Origin: Rapana venosa | Lineage: Eukaryota > Mollusca > Gastropoda > Neogastropoda > Muricidae | DNA: 64,000 bases | Direction: 5' to 3' | NCBI GenBank assembly: GCA_028751875.1 | Contig: CM054157.1 | Coordinates: forward strand, 49,093,482 to 49,157,481 | Shown: positions 1 through 10,534 of the stretch, piece after piece | How the letters are laid out: the number at the start of each line of letters is the position of its first letter | How positions within the stretch are numbered: the stretch's first letter is position 1 | Notes under the pieces: generated by a model | What the model was told of the DNA's origin: nothing | What the model saw: only the letters and a program-made list of their open reading frames with translations | Database searches by the model: none | Translations under genes and position numbers: made by a program

Positions 1-210
1 AAGCGGAACAGGGTTTAACGTGTGCGCAAGATGTTCTGCGTGCGTTCGCACCCGGGGCCTCGGTTTATAGTCTCATCCGAAGGACTTTTGGGGAGAGTGG
101 AGTCTGCGCTGATGTTAACTCCAGGGGAAAATATCCCCTTTAACTGGAATCGAACCCGGGTCGTCAGATTGCGAGCGCAATGTTCTGACCACTAGGCAAT
201 CCCGTCCCCC
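1..210 (-). mobile_element. SINE A, cut by window edge
   Basis: Head and body of the same SINE family on the minus strand; head ends at GTCCCCC (200-210). The 3' part lies left of the window. Confidence 0.85.
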
Positions 211-325
211 TACGGGTGTTTGTGGTGGGTTTTGTTTTTTATCAGAATTTTAACCGTTTGGCTCTGCCATCAACAATACTGAACATAACCGGGTAGCATT
301 TATCCGCATATGTAGACAAACAAGA

Positions 326-650
326 ACCAAAAGCCTTCTTATGACATTTTAAAATCCAGCCTCAAGACCTATTTATTTCAAACCTAAGATTTTCCTTTCC
401 TGTTTTCATGTCATAACTGTCCCTGCCTTAAACAGTCGAAATCCCATCACCCTGCCAAAGTGTATAACCCTCTGTGTGTGTGTGTGTGTGTGCGCGCGCG
501 CGCGTGCGTGCGCGTGTGCACATTTGGACTTTGTAGAACTATTAATTGTTATTGGGTTGTATGACTGTAAGAATGGGTTGAGTGCAAACGCTTTGATGTG
601 TCTGTGTAAGATAAAGCGCTATATAAATTCATTTTATTATTATTACTTGG
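326..650 (+). mobile_element. L2/CR1-like LINE 3' end
   Basis: Starts in the C-terminal coding tail seen in other copies (KPSYDxFKSSLKTYLF-like), passes a (GT)n/(GC)n block at 475-520, and ends in the shared 3' end GCGCTATATAAATTC followed by ATT repeats. One of about ten copies here. Confidence 0.7.
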
Positions 651-1088
651 AATCTTTGTGTGCCTGTAATTTTGCCAAAAACCTGATCCTTCGTATCTTC
701 TAACGTGATCATGGCGTTTTAGTTTTTGTTTTAGCCTTGAGTATCAAAATACACTGCCCTTTATAGAGACTTAAGGGAAATTGGGTTAACAGCGGGCATC
801 ATAAAGTTTACTGGAATCGTTTTAGTGTGTGCTTGCTTTGCATATATTTTTATGCGTTGGTCAAACCTCGAGTTCCCATCCGAGGTGTTTATGTCATATT
901 TAAAGTTGAGTGCTTGTGTGCGTAGGAATGCAGATGTATGTATGCACACGCACGCACGCACGCACGCACGCACGCGCGCGCGCGCAAAACGCTCTAACCA
1001 CAAGGCTAACTCCCCCCCCCCCCCCCCCCCCCCCGTGTGTTCATCAGGCCACAGGAATGGTCACTGATGTGTGTTTTTGTGTTTTCAG

Positions 1089-1121
1089 GAGGCGCTGGGT
1101 GGGAATATACAGGCGATCTTG
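1089..1121 (+). CDS. Alpha-carbonic anhydrase, exon 1 of those visible (33 nt)
   Basis: A 33-nt exon sits between a TTTTCAG acceptor and a GTAAGT donor. It reads GAGWEYTGDL, the start of the alpha-CA catalytic domain (family pattern W-x-Y-x-G). It enters after one base of a codon and leaves with one base of the glycine that exon 2 completes. It follows a run of about 20 C and an AC-rich microsatellite. The upstream exon with the signal peptide was sought in 1-1088, but only LINE, SINE and simple repeat were found. Confidence 0.85.
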
Positions 1122-1194
1122 GTAAGTAGAACACTATCTTCTGTCTTGCTGCTGTGTTACCGCTGACGTTAGACAGTAGAAGGATAATAATTAT

Positions 1195-1692
1195 ATACTT
1201 ATGAAATTAAATGAAGGCTCGTGATAATGTACCCCTTATGAAATTAAATAAAGGCTCGTGATAATGTACCTCTAGTGAAGTGAAATGAAGACTCGTGATA
1301 ATGTACCTCTAGTGAAATTAAATGAAGACTCGTGATAATGTACCTCTAGTGAAATGAAATGAAGATTCGTGATAATGTACCTCTTATGAAATTAAATGAA
1401 GACTCGTGATAATGTACCTCTAGTGAAATCAACTGGAGACTCGTGATAATGTACCTCTTATGAAATTAAATGAAGACTCGTGATAATGTACCTCTAGTGA
1501 AATCAACTGGAGACTCGTGATAATGTACCTCTTATGAAATTAAATGAAGACTCGTGATAATGTACCTCTAGTGAAAGCAAATGAAGACTCTGATAATGTA
1601 CCGCTAGTGAAATCAACTGAAGACTCGTGATAATGTACCTCTAGTGAAATGAAATGAAGACTCGTGATAATGTACCTCTAGTGAAATGAAAT
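1195..1692 (+). repeat. 37-bp minisatellite, about 13 copies
   Basis: The tandem unit begins CTCGTGATAATGTACCTCTA and continues GTGAAATTAAATGAAGA. Units differ by a few substitutions (GAAATGAAATG, AAATCAACTGG). It fills the intron just after carbonic anhydrase exon 1. Confidence 0.9.
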
Positions 1693-2160
1693 GCGTGTGT
1701 GTGTTTACATTTGAATTTGTAAAAACTATAAATTGTGCGCGTGTGTGTGTGTTTACATTTGAATTTGTAAAAACTATTAATTGTGCGCGTGTGTGTGTGT
1801 TTACATTTGAATTTGTAAAAACTATAAATTGTGCGCGTGTGTGTGTTTACATTTGATTTTGTAAAAACTATTAATTGTGCGCGTGTGTGTGTTTACATTT
1901 GAATTTGTGAAAACTGTTAATTGTGCTCGTGTGTGTGTTTACATTTCAATTTGTGAAAACTATTAATTATGCGCGTGTGTGTGTGTTTACATTTCAATTT
2001 GTAAACATCTATTAATTGTAACGGGCTGCATGTGAAAGACTAGGATGAATGAAAGCGCTTTGATTTGTTTTTTGCAAGATATAGCGCTGTATAAATTCCA
2101 TGTGTTATAATAATAATTATTATTATTTTTATTATTATTATTATTGAATGGACGTAAAAT
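1693..2160 (+). mobile_element. L2-like LINE 3' UTR with internally amplified segment
   Basis: A segment of about 53 bp (GTGTGTGTTTACATTTGAAT then TTGTAAAAACTATTAATTGT) is repeated seven times, followed by a single L2-like 3' end (AAGCGCTTTGATTTG, ATAGCGCTGTATAAATTCC, ATT repeats). The array arose by amplification inside a retroelement tail. Confidence 0.75.
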
Positions 2161-2439
2161 CGAATTTCAATGTAGTTTTTATAAGTGTACCCATGTCATG
2201 CGCTTTGAACGGTATTGATGTTGACGAAAACTGAAAAGAAATAAAAGTGTTGTTATTATTAATGTTGTTGTTGTTTGTTTATCATTATTGTTTTTGACTG
2301 ATATCATCATTATCAGTGGAGAAGTTTATGTGTATGCGACAGTTTTTGCCCACCATTAAGGTAGCCACATTCTAACTTCGGAGATGGTGTCTAAACACCG
2401 ATACTAGTATGCATGTGTTGTTGTTTTTTTTTAATTGCT

Positions 2440-3600
2440 GTCTCTTCTTCATCTTGTTATCCGTTATTATTTTGCTATCATCAGCAGCAGCAGCAGTATT
2501 ATTACTATCATTATTATCACCATCATTAGTAGTAGTAGTAGTATCAATATTATCATTATTTTATTATAATATTGTCATGATTATAATAATTATTATGATT
2601 AATAGTGTTATTATAATTACCGTCGTTGTTGTTGTCATTATTATTATCATCATCATCATTCTTATTATCATTACCGTTATTATATGACACCAGGACCAGA
2701 AAAATGGTACCAGAAGTTCAAACACTGCGGGGGTCGGATGCAGTCGCCTATCAACGTGGAGACAGGCCTGCTGTCCTACAACGCAGACCTCAAGTCCTTC
2801 GACTTCACCGAGTACATCACCTGCAAGAACTGCACCATGAAACTGGAGAATGTCCATGGCCACACAGGTCTGATCCTCCTCACTCTTGTCATTATCGTTT
2901 CATTGTCGTCATCAGTCATCACCGGCGTCGTCAATAGTAGTTTAGCCAGCAAAATCGTCATCGTCGTCGTCGTCGTCATCATTAATGTTATCATCGCCGT
3001 CGTTGATAGTACCATGTCATCCTTGTCAGTATCGTTTCATTATTGTCGTTGTCAGGATGATGGTGATGGTTATCGTCGTTGTCGTCATCAATATCATCAC
3101 TGTCGTCGTCAATGCTACCATAGCCATCAATATCGTCATCATTAATGTTACCATCACCGTCGTTGGCAGTACCATCATTACCATCAAAATCGTCGTGGTG
3201 ATCTTTGCTGCCGTCGTCAGACTTTTAATAATGACCATTATTGTCCTCGACGTTGTCATTGTCATCATAATCAGCACCATCCCTGTTATCACTGTAGTCG
3301 TCGAAATCATTGTTATCGTTGCCATCATCAATACCATCACCATCACCAGAATTGTTATGGTAATCGTTGTCGTCGAAGAAGAAATCGTAATGATAATAGT
3401 GACCATCGTCATCGTCATCATCACCATCACTGATATCATCACAGTCATTGTTAATTACATCATCGCTATCAAAATCTGTTGTGATAACTATCGTCATTGT
3501 CATCAAAATTATGATAATTCTCGTCGACATTTTCATCACCATCACCATTGTCATCATCAACGCTGTCGTTGAGTTGTCGTCGTCGTCGTATTGATAAAAG
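2440..3600 (+). repeat. Imperfect trinucleotide field (ATT, ATC, GTC) around exon 2
   Basis: Outside the exon at 2694-2867 the sequence is almost entirely diverged ATT/ATC/GTC triplets. Long open frames here (poly Val/Ile/Met/Thr) are artefacts of the triplet repeat. Confidence 0.85.
2694..2867 (+). CDS. Alpha-carbonic anhydrase, exon 2
   Basis: This 174-nt exon follows acceptor ATGACACCAG and ends before GTCTGA. It begins GPEKWYQKF and contains CGGRMQSPINV, the family's 'G-x-x-QSPI' signature, with the cysteine expected to pair with the one in exon 6. It ends in LENVHGHT, whose GH-T histidine is the proton-shuttle position (His64 in human CA II numbering). An N-C-T glycosylation sequon lies in ITCKNCTMK. 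Low-complexity ATT/ATC/GTC repeats flank it on both sides. Confidence 0.93.
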
Positions 3601-3744
3601 GGTGACGTTGATGGTTTTTAATTAGCAGTGTGCGATATCTGGAGCTTTAAATTGCTTAAATTACAGGTCTGCAGCTTTTATTTGTGCTTTGGAGCCAGAT
3701 GAAAGTGGGATATGGAGAAAGGGGGAATGTCATTTAAAAAAAAT

Positions 3745-4082
3745 TATTTTATGTCGAGGATAATGCAATAAGCAATAATGCGTTTTTTGTACATCCAGTC
3801 CCCGTGTGTATGCGGTTTTGTAAATTTTGTCATCAGTTCCCACCGGCACACAATGGCCTACTCTTTCGAAAAGCGGAACAGGATTTAACGTGTGCGCAAG
3901 ATGTTTTGCGTGTGTTCGAACACGGAACCTCGGTTTATAGTCTCATCCGAAGGACTTTTGGGGAGAGTGGAGTCTGCGCTGATGTTAACTCCAGGGGGGG
4001 GAAATCCCCTTGAACGGGAATTGAACCCGGGTCGTCAGATTGCGGGCGCAATATTCTAACCACTAGGCTATCCTGTCCCCCA
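3745..4082 (-). mobile_element. SINE A (tRNA-headed), near full length
   Basis: Minus-strand copy with head GGATAGCCTAGTGGTTAG, B-box-like GGTTCAATTCCC, the shared body (GGATGAGACTATAAACCGAG, CATCTTGCGCACACGTTAAA) and tail AAGCAC...GTGCTTATT-like. Followed by (AC)n at 4085-4215. Confidence 0.85.
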
Positions 4083-4122
4083 CCCCTCCCCCATAAGGAA
4101 CACACACACACACACACACACA

Positions 4123-4161
<39 letters not shown>

Positions 4162-4354
4162 TAACTAACACACACACGCGCGCGCATGCATACACACACA
4201 TACACACACGCACACAGAGAGGCAATGAGTGAACATGTTATTCCCTTGACAAAATATCAATAAGACTCATTCTGTATAAAAGCAGGAACTAGCCTGTATA
4301 TACATGAACATCCCATAACAGATTCGTGGTCGTCTTTTCCTGTTTATCTTGTAG

Positions 4355-4503
4355 TGGAGGTGGCTGTAGGAGGATACCCCATTCTTCTTCGCGGGGGCAG
4401 TTTACCTGACGATTACGTGCTGGACCAGTTTCATTTCCACTGGGGATCCAACAACAACGTGGGATCCGAACACACCTTCAACAACAAACACGCGCCTTTG
4501 GAG
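4355..4503 (+). CDS. Alpha-carbonic anhydrase, exon 3 (first two zinc histidines)
   Basis: The acceptor is TTATCTTGTAG and the donor GTATGG; length is 149 nt. It completes the valine split from exon 2, giving [18 protein letters not shown] holds the two adjacent zinc ligands (His94 and His96 equivalents), and GSEHTF holds the conserved glutamate of the active-site network. It ends in phase 0 at APLE. The donor runs into a (GT)n tract within 10 bp; translation past the donor into VCVCVC is an artefact. Confidence 0.94.
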
Positions 4504-4509
4504 GTATGG

Positions 4510-4510
<1 letters not shown>

Positions 4511-4584
<74 letters not shown>

Positions 4585-4800
4585 TGCGTGTGTGTGCGTG
4601 CGTGCTATAAACAGAGGTCCCATGTGCGAACGCACGCAGAACATTTATGTACACAAATTACAACCCGTTCCGCCTTTGGGAAGAGGCCATTGTGTGCCGG
4701 TGGGAACGGATAACAGAATATACAAAACTGTATGCACGCAGGAACTGGATGCAAAGAAAAAGAACCACATGAGTGCTCATCCATTATCTTCAAAATAAAA
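4511..4800 (+). mobile_element. (GT)n/(GC)n tract followed by 5'-truncated SINE A
   Basis: (GT)n from 4511, GTGC repeats to 4605, then SINE A from the AGGTCCCATGTGCGAACGCA body to its tail (about 4612-4800), lacking the tRNA head. Confidence 0.75.
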
Positions 4801-5097
4801 ACTGAATGAAAATCAAGGAATTAATACGCGGAGAGAAAGAGAGAGAGAGACAGATAGACAGACAGGGAGAGAGAGAGAGAGAATTCAGATAGTCAGGCAG
4901 GCAATTAGACAAACGGAGCGGTACATGAACTAATGAACAAATAGACCGGCAGACAGGTGGAAGAAGGTGAATACAATTACATGACCAGACAGATAGATTG
5001 TCAAGCAGGCAAGCAAACAAACAGATACACGTCTAAATCGTGGCCTAGCGGTTCCACTCATGTCTAAACAGCGGAATCCCTCCCCATCTGATCACTA

Positions 5098-5360
5098 GAC
5101 GATGAATGATGGTCTGGGTGCTAGTCTTTTAAATGAGACAACGAACTTTGGCTCCGTGTACAACCTACGTTTAAACATAAGAACCACCCATGGCAGCACT
5201 AAAGTTTTCTCTGGTAAAATTGTGTAGAAAAAAACACACCACACTCTCATAGGGAAACACTGCGCTTGCAGACAGGGAAAAGTGAGATGGCGCTGCTCCT
5301 GTGGCGACGCGTTCTCCCAGGGAGAGCAGCCCGAATTGTTTGCAAAGAAATTTACTGACT
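5098..5360 (+). mobile_element. SINE C, partial and diverged
   Basis: Contains the SINE C landmarks GGTCTGGGTGCTAGTCTTTT, GGCGCTGCTCCTGTGGCGAC and GAGAGCAGCCCGAATT, in the same order as full copies at 39857 and 42782; head missing. Confidence 0.7.
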
Positions 5361-5711
5361 TCATGGCCCCAAAGGGATTGAAATCCTACGGTCTTAACTA
5401 CTAGGTTCTAGCGTCCATCAGTTGAGGCGACAAACCGAGGTCTCGTGTGCGAGTGCACACAGAACTTGTTCATGCTTAACACGTTAAAACCCCAACCACC
5501 TTTCCAGGAGGGCAGTGGGACCTGCCACCAGGCTGAGTAAGAGAGAGGGAGCCCGATGCTGTTGTTTTTTTTCCACACCACAGGCCCTAAATTGGTTACC
5601 TCCGCTGGGACTATAGTACATTCTGCAACACAAACAACGTTGAGGAATAGGGTGGTTATGGCTTGTGGTTTGGATGTCACGAACATACAAGGTAGATGTT
5701 GCTGCTGCTGA

Positions 5712-5742
<31 letters not shown>

Positions 5743-5798
5743 AATGATGATGATAATAGTAATGATGATGATAATGATGATGATGATGATGATTACAG

Positions 5799-5891
5799 AT
5801 GCACATTGTACACCACGCTCTCCAGTACGCCAATGGCAGCGTGGCTGGGGACCAGCCTTACGGCTTAGCTGTCCTGGCCTTCTTCTTTGAG
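5799..5891 (+). CDS. Alpha-carbonic anhydrase, exon 4 (third zinc histidine)
   Basis: This 93-nt, phase 0-0 exon lies between GATTACAG and GTACAAAG. It opens MHIVHHALQY; the first histidine is the third zinc ligand (His119 equivalent). DQPYGLAVLAFFFE matches the family core strand 'D-G-L-A-V-L-x-x-F-F'. An N-G-S sequon is present. The acceptor has a (GAT)n stretch in place of a clear pyrimidine tract. Degenerate copies of the exon's 3' end and donor recur downstream in the intron at 6014-7262. Confidence 0.94.
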
Positions 5892-6013
5892 GTACAAAGA
5901 ATACAGGGGTCTTGGTCTTTGTCTTGTCTGTCTGTCTTTCTTTCTTTCTGTCCTTTTTATTCTTTCTATAATTGTTTCCTTCATTCCTCTTTGTTCTTTT
6001 TTCTGGCTTTCAT

Positions 6014-6432
6014 TGCTTCTTCTTTTCTTAAGGGTATGTAGTATACAAGAGTTTTTTCTTTATTTTCTTACTTTCTGTACCTTTTTCTTGACCTATTTCC
6101 TTCATTCCTTTTTGTTCTATTTTTTGTGGCTTTCATTGCTTCTTCTTCTTTTCTTCAGGTATGTAGTATACAAGACTTTGTTCTTTTTTTTTCTTTCTTA
6201 CTTTTTTTTAAACCTTTTTCTTTATCTATTTCCTTCATTCCTTTTTGCTCTATTTTTTGTGGCTTTCATTGCTTCTTCTTTTCTTAAGATATGTAGTAAA
6301 CAAGAGTTTTTTCTTTATTTTCTTTCTTTCTTACTTTCTTTACCTTTTTCTTTACCTATTTCATTCATTCCTTTTTGTTCTATTTTTTGTGGCTTTCATT
6401 GCTTCTTCTTTTCTTAAGGTTAGTATACAAGA
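6014..6432 (+). repeat. Tandem repeat of about 125 bp carrying copies of the exon 4 donor
   Basis: Four pyrimidine-rich units each contain GCTTCTTCTTTTCTTAAG followed by GTATGTAGTATACAAGAG, resembling the true junction TTCTTCTTTGAG / GTACAAAGAATACAGGGG at 5880-5910. Spacing is 122-130 bp. Confidence 0.75.
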
Positions 6433-6532
6433 GTTTGTTCTTTTTCTTTTTCTTTCTTTCTTCATTTCTTTCTTTTTCTCCTTATTTCCTTCATTTTTTT
6501 TCCTTCTTCTGTATTTCTAGCTATCAGAGCTT

Positions 6533-6882
6533 GGGGGACGGGATAGCCTGGTGGTTAGAGTGATGCGCTCGTGATCTGACCCGGGTTCGATTCCCGTTCA
6601 AGAGGATTTTTCCTCTGGAGTTAACATCAGTGCTGACTCCACTCTCTCCAAAAGTCCTTCGGATGAGACTATAAACCGAGGTCCCGTGTGCGAACGCACG
6701 CAGAACATCTTGCGCACGCGTTAAAACCCGTTCCGCTTTTTCGGATGAGTAGGCCATTGCGTGCCGGTGGAACGGATGATAGAATTTACAAAACTGCATA
6801 CATACGGGGACTAGATGGAAAGAAAGCACATGAGTGCTTATTCAATTACCCTCGAAATAAAAGAATAAACTATAAAAAATAA
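6533..6882 (+). mobile_element. SINE A, full length
   Basis: Head GGGATAGCCTGGTGGTTAGA, B box GGGTTCGATTCCC, body and tail ending CTCGAAATAAAAGAATAAAC. It interrupts the exon-junction repeat array: copies occur on both sides. Confidence 0.9.
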
Positions 6883-6902
6883 AGAAAAAGCATAAAAGCT
6901 TT

Positions 6903-7262
6903 TTTAGGTATTAGAATACAAGAATCTGTTCTTGTTCTTTTTCTTTTTGCTTCTTACTTACTGTTTCTTTCTTTTTTTTTTTTTTTTAGTTTCTTTCTTT
7001 TTCTGCGGGGGAGCAGTCTTGTAGCTGGGCTATTTAGACTTCCTTTTTTGAGGTACGAAGAATGCGAGAGTGATCTTTTGTTCTTGTATTCTTTCCCTTG
7101 TCTTTCTTTCTTTATTCTTATCTTGTTCTTTCTCTTTCTTTTTTCCTTTTTCTTTTTCTTTCTTCTTCTATCCATTTTTTATCTTCTTTCTTTCTTTTAT
7201 CACGACAGTGGAACAACTTTATGGCCTGGCTATCTTTTCTGAGGTACAAAAAATAAAATCTG
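6903..7262 (+). repeat. Three further degenerate copies of the exon 4 3' end and donor
   Basis: At 7030-7072 the copy reads GACTTCCTTTTTTGAGGTAC (with GAAGAATGCGAGA following); at 7215-7262 it reads TTTATGGCCTGGCTATC then TTTTCTGAGGTACAAAAAAT; at 6903-6925 a shorter one. They lack an acceptor, so they are relics rather than usable exons. Confidence 0.7.
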
Positions 7263-7620
7263 TTCATTGTCTTTCTTTCTTCTTTTTTTTTCTTTTCTTT
7301 CTTTCTTTTCTTCCTTTCCTTTCTTCCGTTTTTCTATCTTTTCTTTCTTTCCTTCTTTTCAGTTTTCCTTTCTTCCTTCATTCTTTCTTTCCTCATTTCT
7401 TCCCTCTCTCGTTATTTTTCCCCTTGATTCTTTCTAGTATATGCTTCTTGTTTTGTCTTTGGAATGGTAGTTCGGCTGTGTTGTCTTTAATGGGGGTGGG
7501 GGGTCATTTTGTGAAGAACTGCTCGTGAGACGAACTAGCGCTGTTGATATCGTCGTCGCTGTTGTTGTTGTTGTGATAGTAGCGTTGGTGGTGATGGTGG
7601 TGGGTTTTGTTGGGTAATGG
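7263..7620 (+). repeat. CT-rich stretch, then GTT/GGT triplets
   Basis: 7263-7440 is TTCTTTCC-type low complexity; 7555-7660 is GTTGTTGTT/GGTGAT-type. No coding signal seen. Confidence 0.7.
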
Positions 7621-7705
7621 TGGGAGTTGTCGAGATGGCGGTGGTGTTGCTGCTGATGTTGATGATGATGGTACTGTTCCTTGTTGTTATGGTTATTCTT
7701 CTTTG

Positions 7706-7933
7706 CTTTACACACACACGCACGCTCGCATGCACACACACGCACACACTCACACACACACACACGCGCGTGCACACACGCGCGTGCACACACACACACA
7801 CTCACTCACACACAGACACTCACTCGCGTGCGTGCGCGCGCACACACACACACACACCTTACACACACACACACACCTTACACACACACCACCACACCTT
7901 ACCACACACATCACACACACACACACAACACAC

Positions 7934-7966
<33 letters not shown>

Positions 7967-8125
7967 CACACACCTTACACACACACATACCCAAAATATA
8001 ACTTAAGTGAACAGACATTAAATTAAAGAATACGCACCACACCACCCACACACACCCACCCCCTCACACACCCCCCACACACACACACACCCTACACACC
8101 TACACACACACACACGCACACGCCG
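7706..8125 (+). repeat. (AC)n-dominated microsatellite, about 400 bp
   Basis: Mostly ACACAC with ACGCGC, CACCTT and AACACA interruptions, ending about 40 bp before the exon 5 acceptor. Apparent His/Thr-rich frames are artefacts. Confidence 0.9.
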
Positions 8126-8165
8126 TAGCCTACATGCATTCAACTTGTGTTCTTTCTGTGTTCAG

Positions 8166-8232
8166 ATCGGAGAAAAGGCGAATCCTGATTTTGAACCTCT
8201 GTTGGAAAACTTCGACAAGGTTATTCACATAG
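8166..8232 (+). CDS. Alpha-carbonic anhydrase, exon 5
   Basis: The exon is 67 nt with acceptor TCTGTGTTCAG and donor GTAAGAAAG. It reads IGEKANPDFEPLLENFDKV-IHI and leaves one base. The sequence 'IGE..NP.F..LL' is the usual continuation of FFFE in alpha-CAs. Its phase fits exon 6 directly, making the next codon GAC. A copy of dispersed repeat F starts about 30 bp after the donor. Confidence 0.9.
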
Positions 8233-8261
8233 GTAAGAAAGAGTCTAAATGAGTTTTCTTT

Positions 8262-8585
8262 TTTTCAAGTCGGACGCTCAGACAGCAAGTACTGTTGTCT
8301 GTCATATGAGCGAAAATGCGTTGCGCCGCCGTTATGCGCCTGACAAGTCAGGCCCAGCGCATCCGACTTCGGCCCGGGGGAGAATTGTTTTAAATAAGTC
8401 TTTCTGGGGGAAAAAGGCAGGAGAATGGACCAAGAGGGTAGAAAATGAGAAGGAGGCGACAAGAAGAAAAGGAGCAAGGCAGAAAGAAAGAGAGGGATAG
8501 AAAAGAGGGAATTTCGTAGCACGGAGTTTCAAGAAGGTGGAGATACTAGTTATACTGACAGGCCCCTGGCATCCCCATGGGGTAG
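8262..8585 (+). mobile_element. Dispersed repeat F
   Basis: Unclassified element of about 320 bp: opens GCTCAGACAGCAAGTACTGT, includes GGCAGGAGAATGGACCAAGA and closes with GGCCCCTGGCATCCCCATGG. Other copies at 11862-12172, 40481-40868 (+) and 62345-62560 (-). No tRNA head or coding potential seen. Confidence 0.75.
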
Positions 8586-8703
8586 TCTAGATGAGTAAAA
8601 CAAAACACGGCCCCATAACTGGGGTTGTGGTGTTTGTTTTTTTAAGGGGGAGGGGTGAAGGTTTTTTTTTTCGTTATTGTTGGTGTAACTGTTTGTGGTG
8701 ATA

Positions 8704-8705
<2 letters not shown>

Positions 8706-8795
<90 letters not shown>

Positions 8796-8850
8796 CTCAC
8801 TCACTCTCTCACACACTCACACACTCACACACACACTCACACACACTCAC
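8706..8850 (+). repeat. (CT)42 and adjoining CACACT repeat
   Basis: Pure CT from 8706 to about 8789, then ACACTC repeats. Pure polypurine/polypyrimidine on opposite strands. Confidence 0.95.
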
Positions 8851-8852
8851 AC

Positions 8853-8960
8853 AAGATTCAAGATTTAATTCCTTTCACCCCTTTTGGGGTATGGAGGTTC
8901 GGTTGTAATAATCGAATTGACCAGGAGAATAAACCTAACAACAATACACCAAAAATAATA
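8853..8960 (-). mobile_element. LINE 3' end with (ATCTTGA) tail
   Basis: Reverse complement ends CCTTTTGGGG-like sequence then TTAAATCTTGAATCTTG, the same tail form as the minus-strand LINE ending at 34859. Only the 3' UTR is present. Confidence 0.5.
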
Positions 8961-9085
8961 TGAATACTAACAGAACTTAAAAGCAAGAGTTCATCGCCAA
9001 ATGATAAGCAAACAGTATTAAAGACCCAATACTATTTTAAAGTATACACATTTCTTTAAAAGACATAATCAACACATATGAAAGA

Positions 9086-9523
<438 letters not shown>

Positions 9524-9614
9524 AACGAACTTCATGCCCCCTTTCCTGATGATCATGACAATTTAGATTTTTCACCCACATCTCGGCTTGTATGGCGATA
9601 TCCACAAGCCAGTT

Positions 9615-10042
9615 TAGGTTATTTATTCTATTTATTAGTATTTTATTTATACCACTTAAGTCTCGGCAGATTTCTCTGCGTGAAATTCGGGCTGCTCTCC
9701 CCGGGGAGAGCGCGTCGCCACAAAAGCAGCGTCACCCATTTTTTTTCTTCTTTTTCCTGTCTGCAACTGTATTTGTTTCCCTATCAGAGTGGCTTTTTTT
9801 CTACAGAATTTTGCCAGGGACAACTCTCTTGTTGCCGTGGGTTCTTTAACGTGCGCTAAATAATTATGTGTAACAACACGGGACCTCGGTTTATCGTCTC
9901 ATACGAAAGACTAGCGCCCAGACCACCACTCATGGATGGGGGAAAAGTTTCGGGCCCAAACGGGATTCGAACCACCGCACACTTCCGACCCGGACTTTTC
10001 GCTTTCTAGATAGGCGCCTTTACCTCTAGACCACCGATCCAC
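9615..10042 (-). mobile_element. SINE C, full length
   Basis: Minus-strand head GGTGGTCTAGAGGTAAAGGC (A-box-like) and GGTGGTTCGAATCCCG (B-box-like), then body and ATAAATAAATA tail. Reference copy for the family. Confidence 0.85.
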
Positions 10043-10204
10043 TTAGTAAGGGTCAGGGGGGACACAGCCTGAGGAAGCGGTACGACAATGCCCTACTTCT
10101 TGAGGTCAGTGCTCACTGGGGTCTCCCACTACTAAAGCTGTTTATTGACAGCGCCCCCGTAAGAAGCTTAAGAAGGTGGCGTCAGGTGTGCGGCTAGATT
10201 AGGT

Positions 10205-10450
10205 TTGGTGATGTGGGGCTTTTTTGTTTGGTTGGTTGGTTGGTTTTTTGTTTGGTTGGTTTGTTTTTTGTTTGGTTGGGTTTTTTTGTTTGGTTGGGGT
10301 TGTTTTTTTTATGGTTGGGGTTTGTTGGTTTTTTGGTTGGGTTTTTGTTTTGTTGGGGTTGGGGGTTTGGGTTTTTTTGTTGTTGTTGTGTGTGTTTTTT
10401 TGGGGGGGTGTTGGTTCAGTGTGGTTTTCTGTTGTAAGCTATTCTCTTTT
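10205..10450 (+). repeat. GGTTTG/TTTTTTGGTTGG low-complexity block
   Basis: G/T-only sequence, almost free of A and C. Trp/Phe/Gly-rich open frames are artefacts. Confidence 0.8.
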
Positions 10451-10534
10451 TTGAGGTCTGGTTAATTTTGGACTGGGGTGAGTATTTCTGAAGAGTAGGA
10501 GAAAGTGCATGTGGGTGGGGGGGGGGGGGGGGGC

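Noticed and set aside
4354..4713. Exon 3 read through into VCVCVC and beyond
   Set aside because: The GTATGG donor after APLE gives a phase-exact join to exon 4 carrying the third zinc histidine.
6533..6610. tRNA genes suggested by A and B boxes
   Set aside because: These and many similar sites are SINE heads: no paired acceptor stem, and the same SINE body follows each time. Only 34429-34500 folds fully.
7617..8026. Open frames rich in His-Thr (and Cys-Val on the other strand)
   Set aside because: Translations of the (AC)n microsatellite; same for 4514, 9230, 39276, 47928 and similar places.
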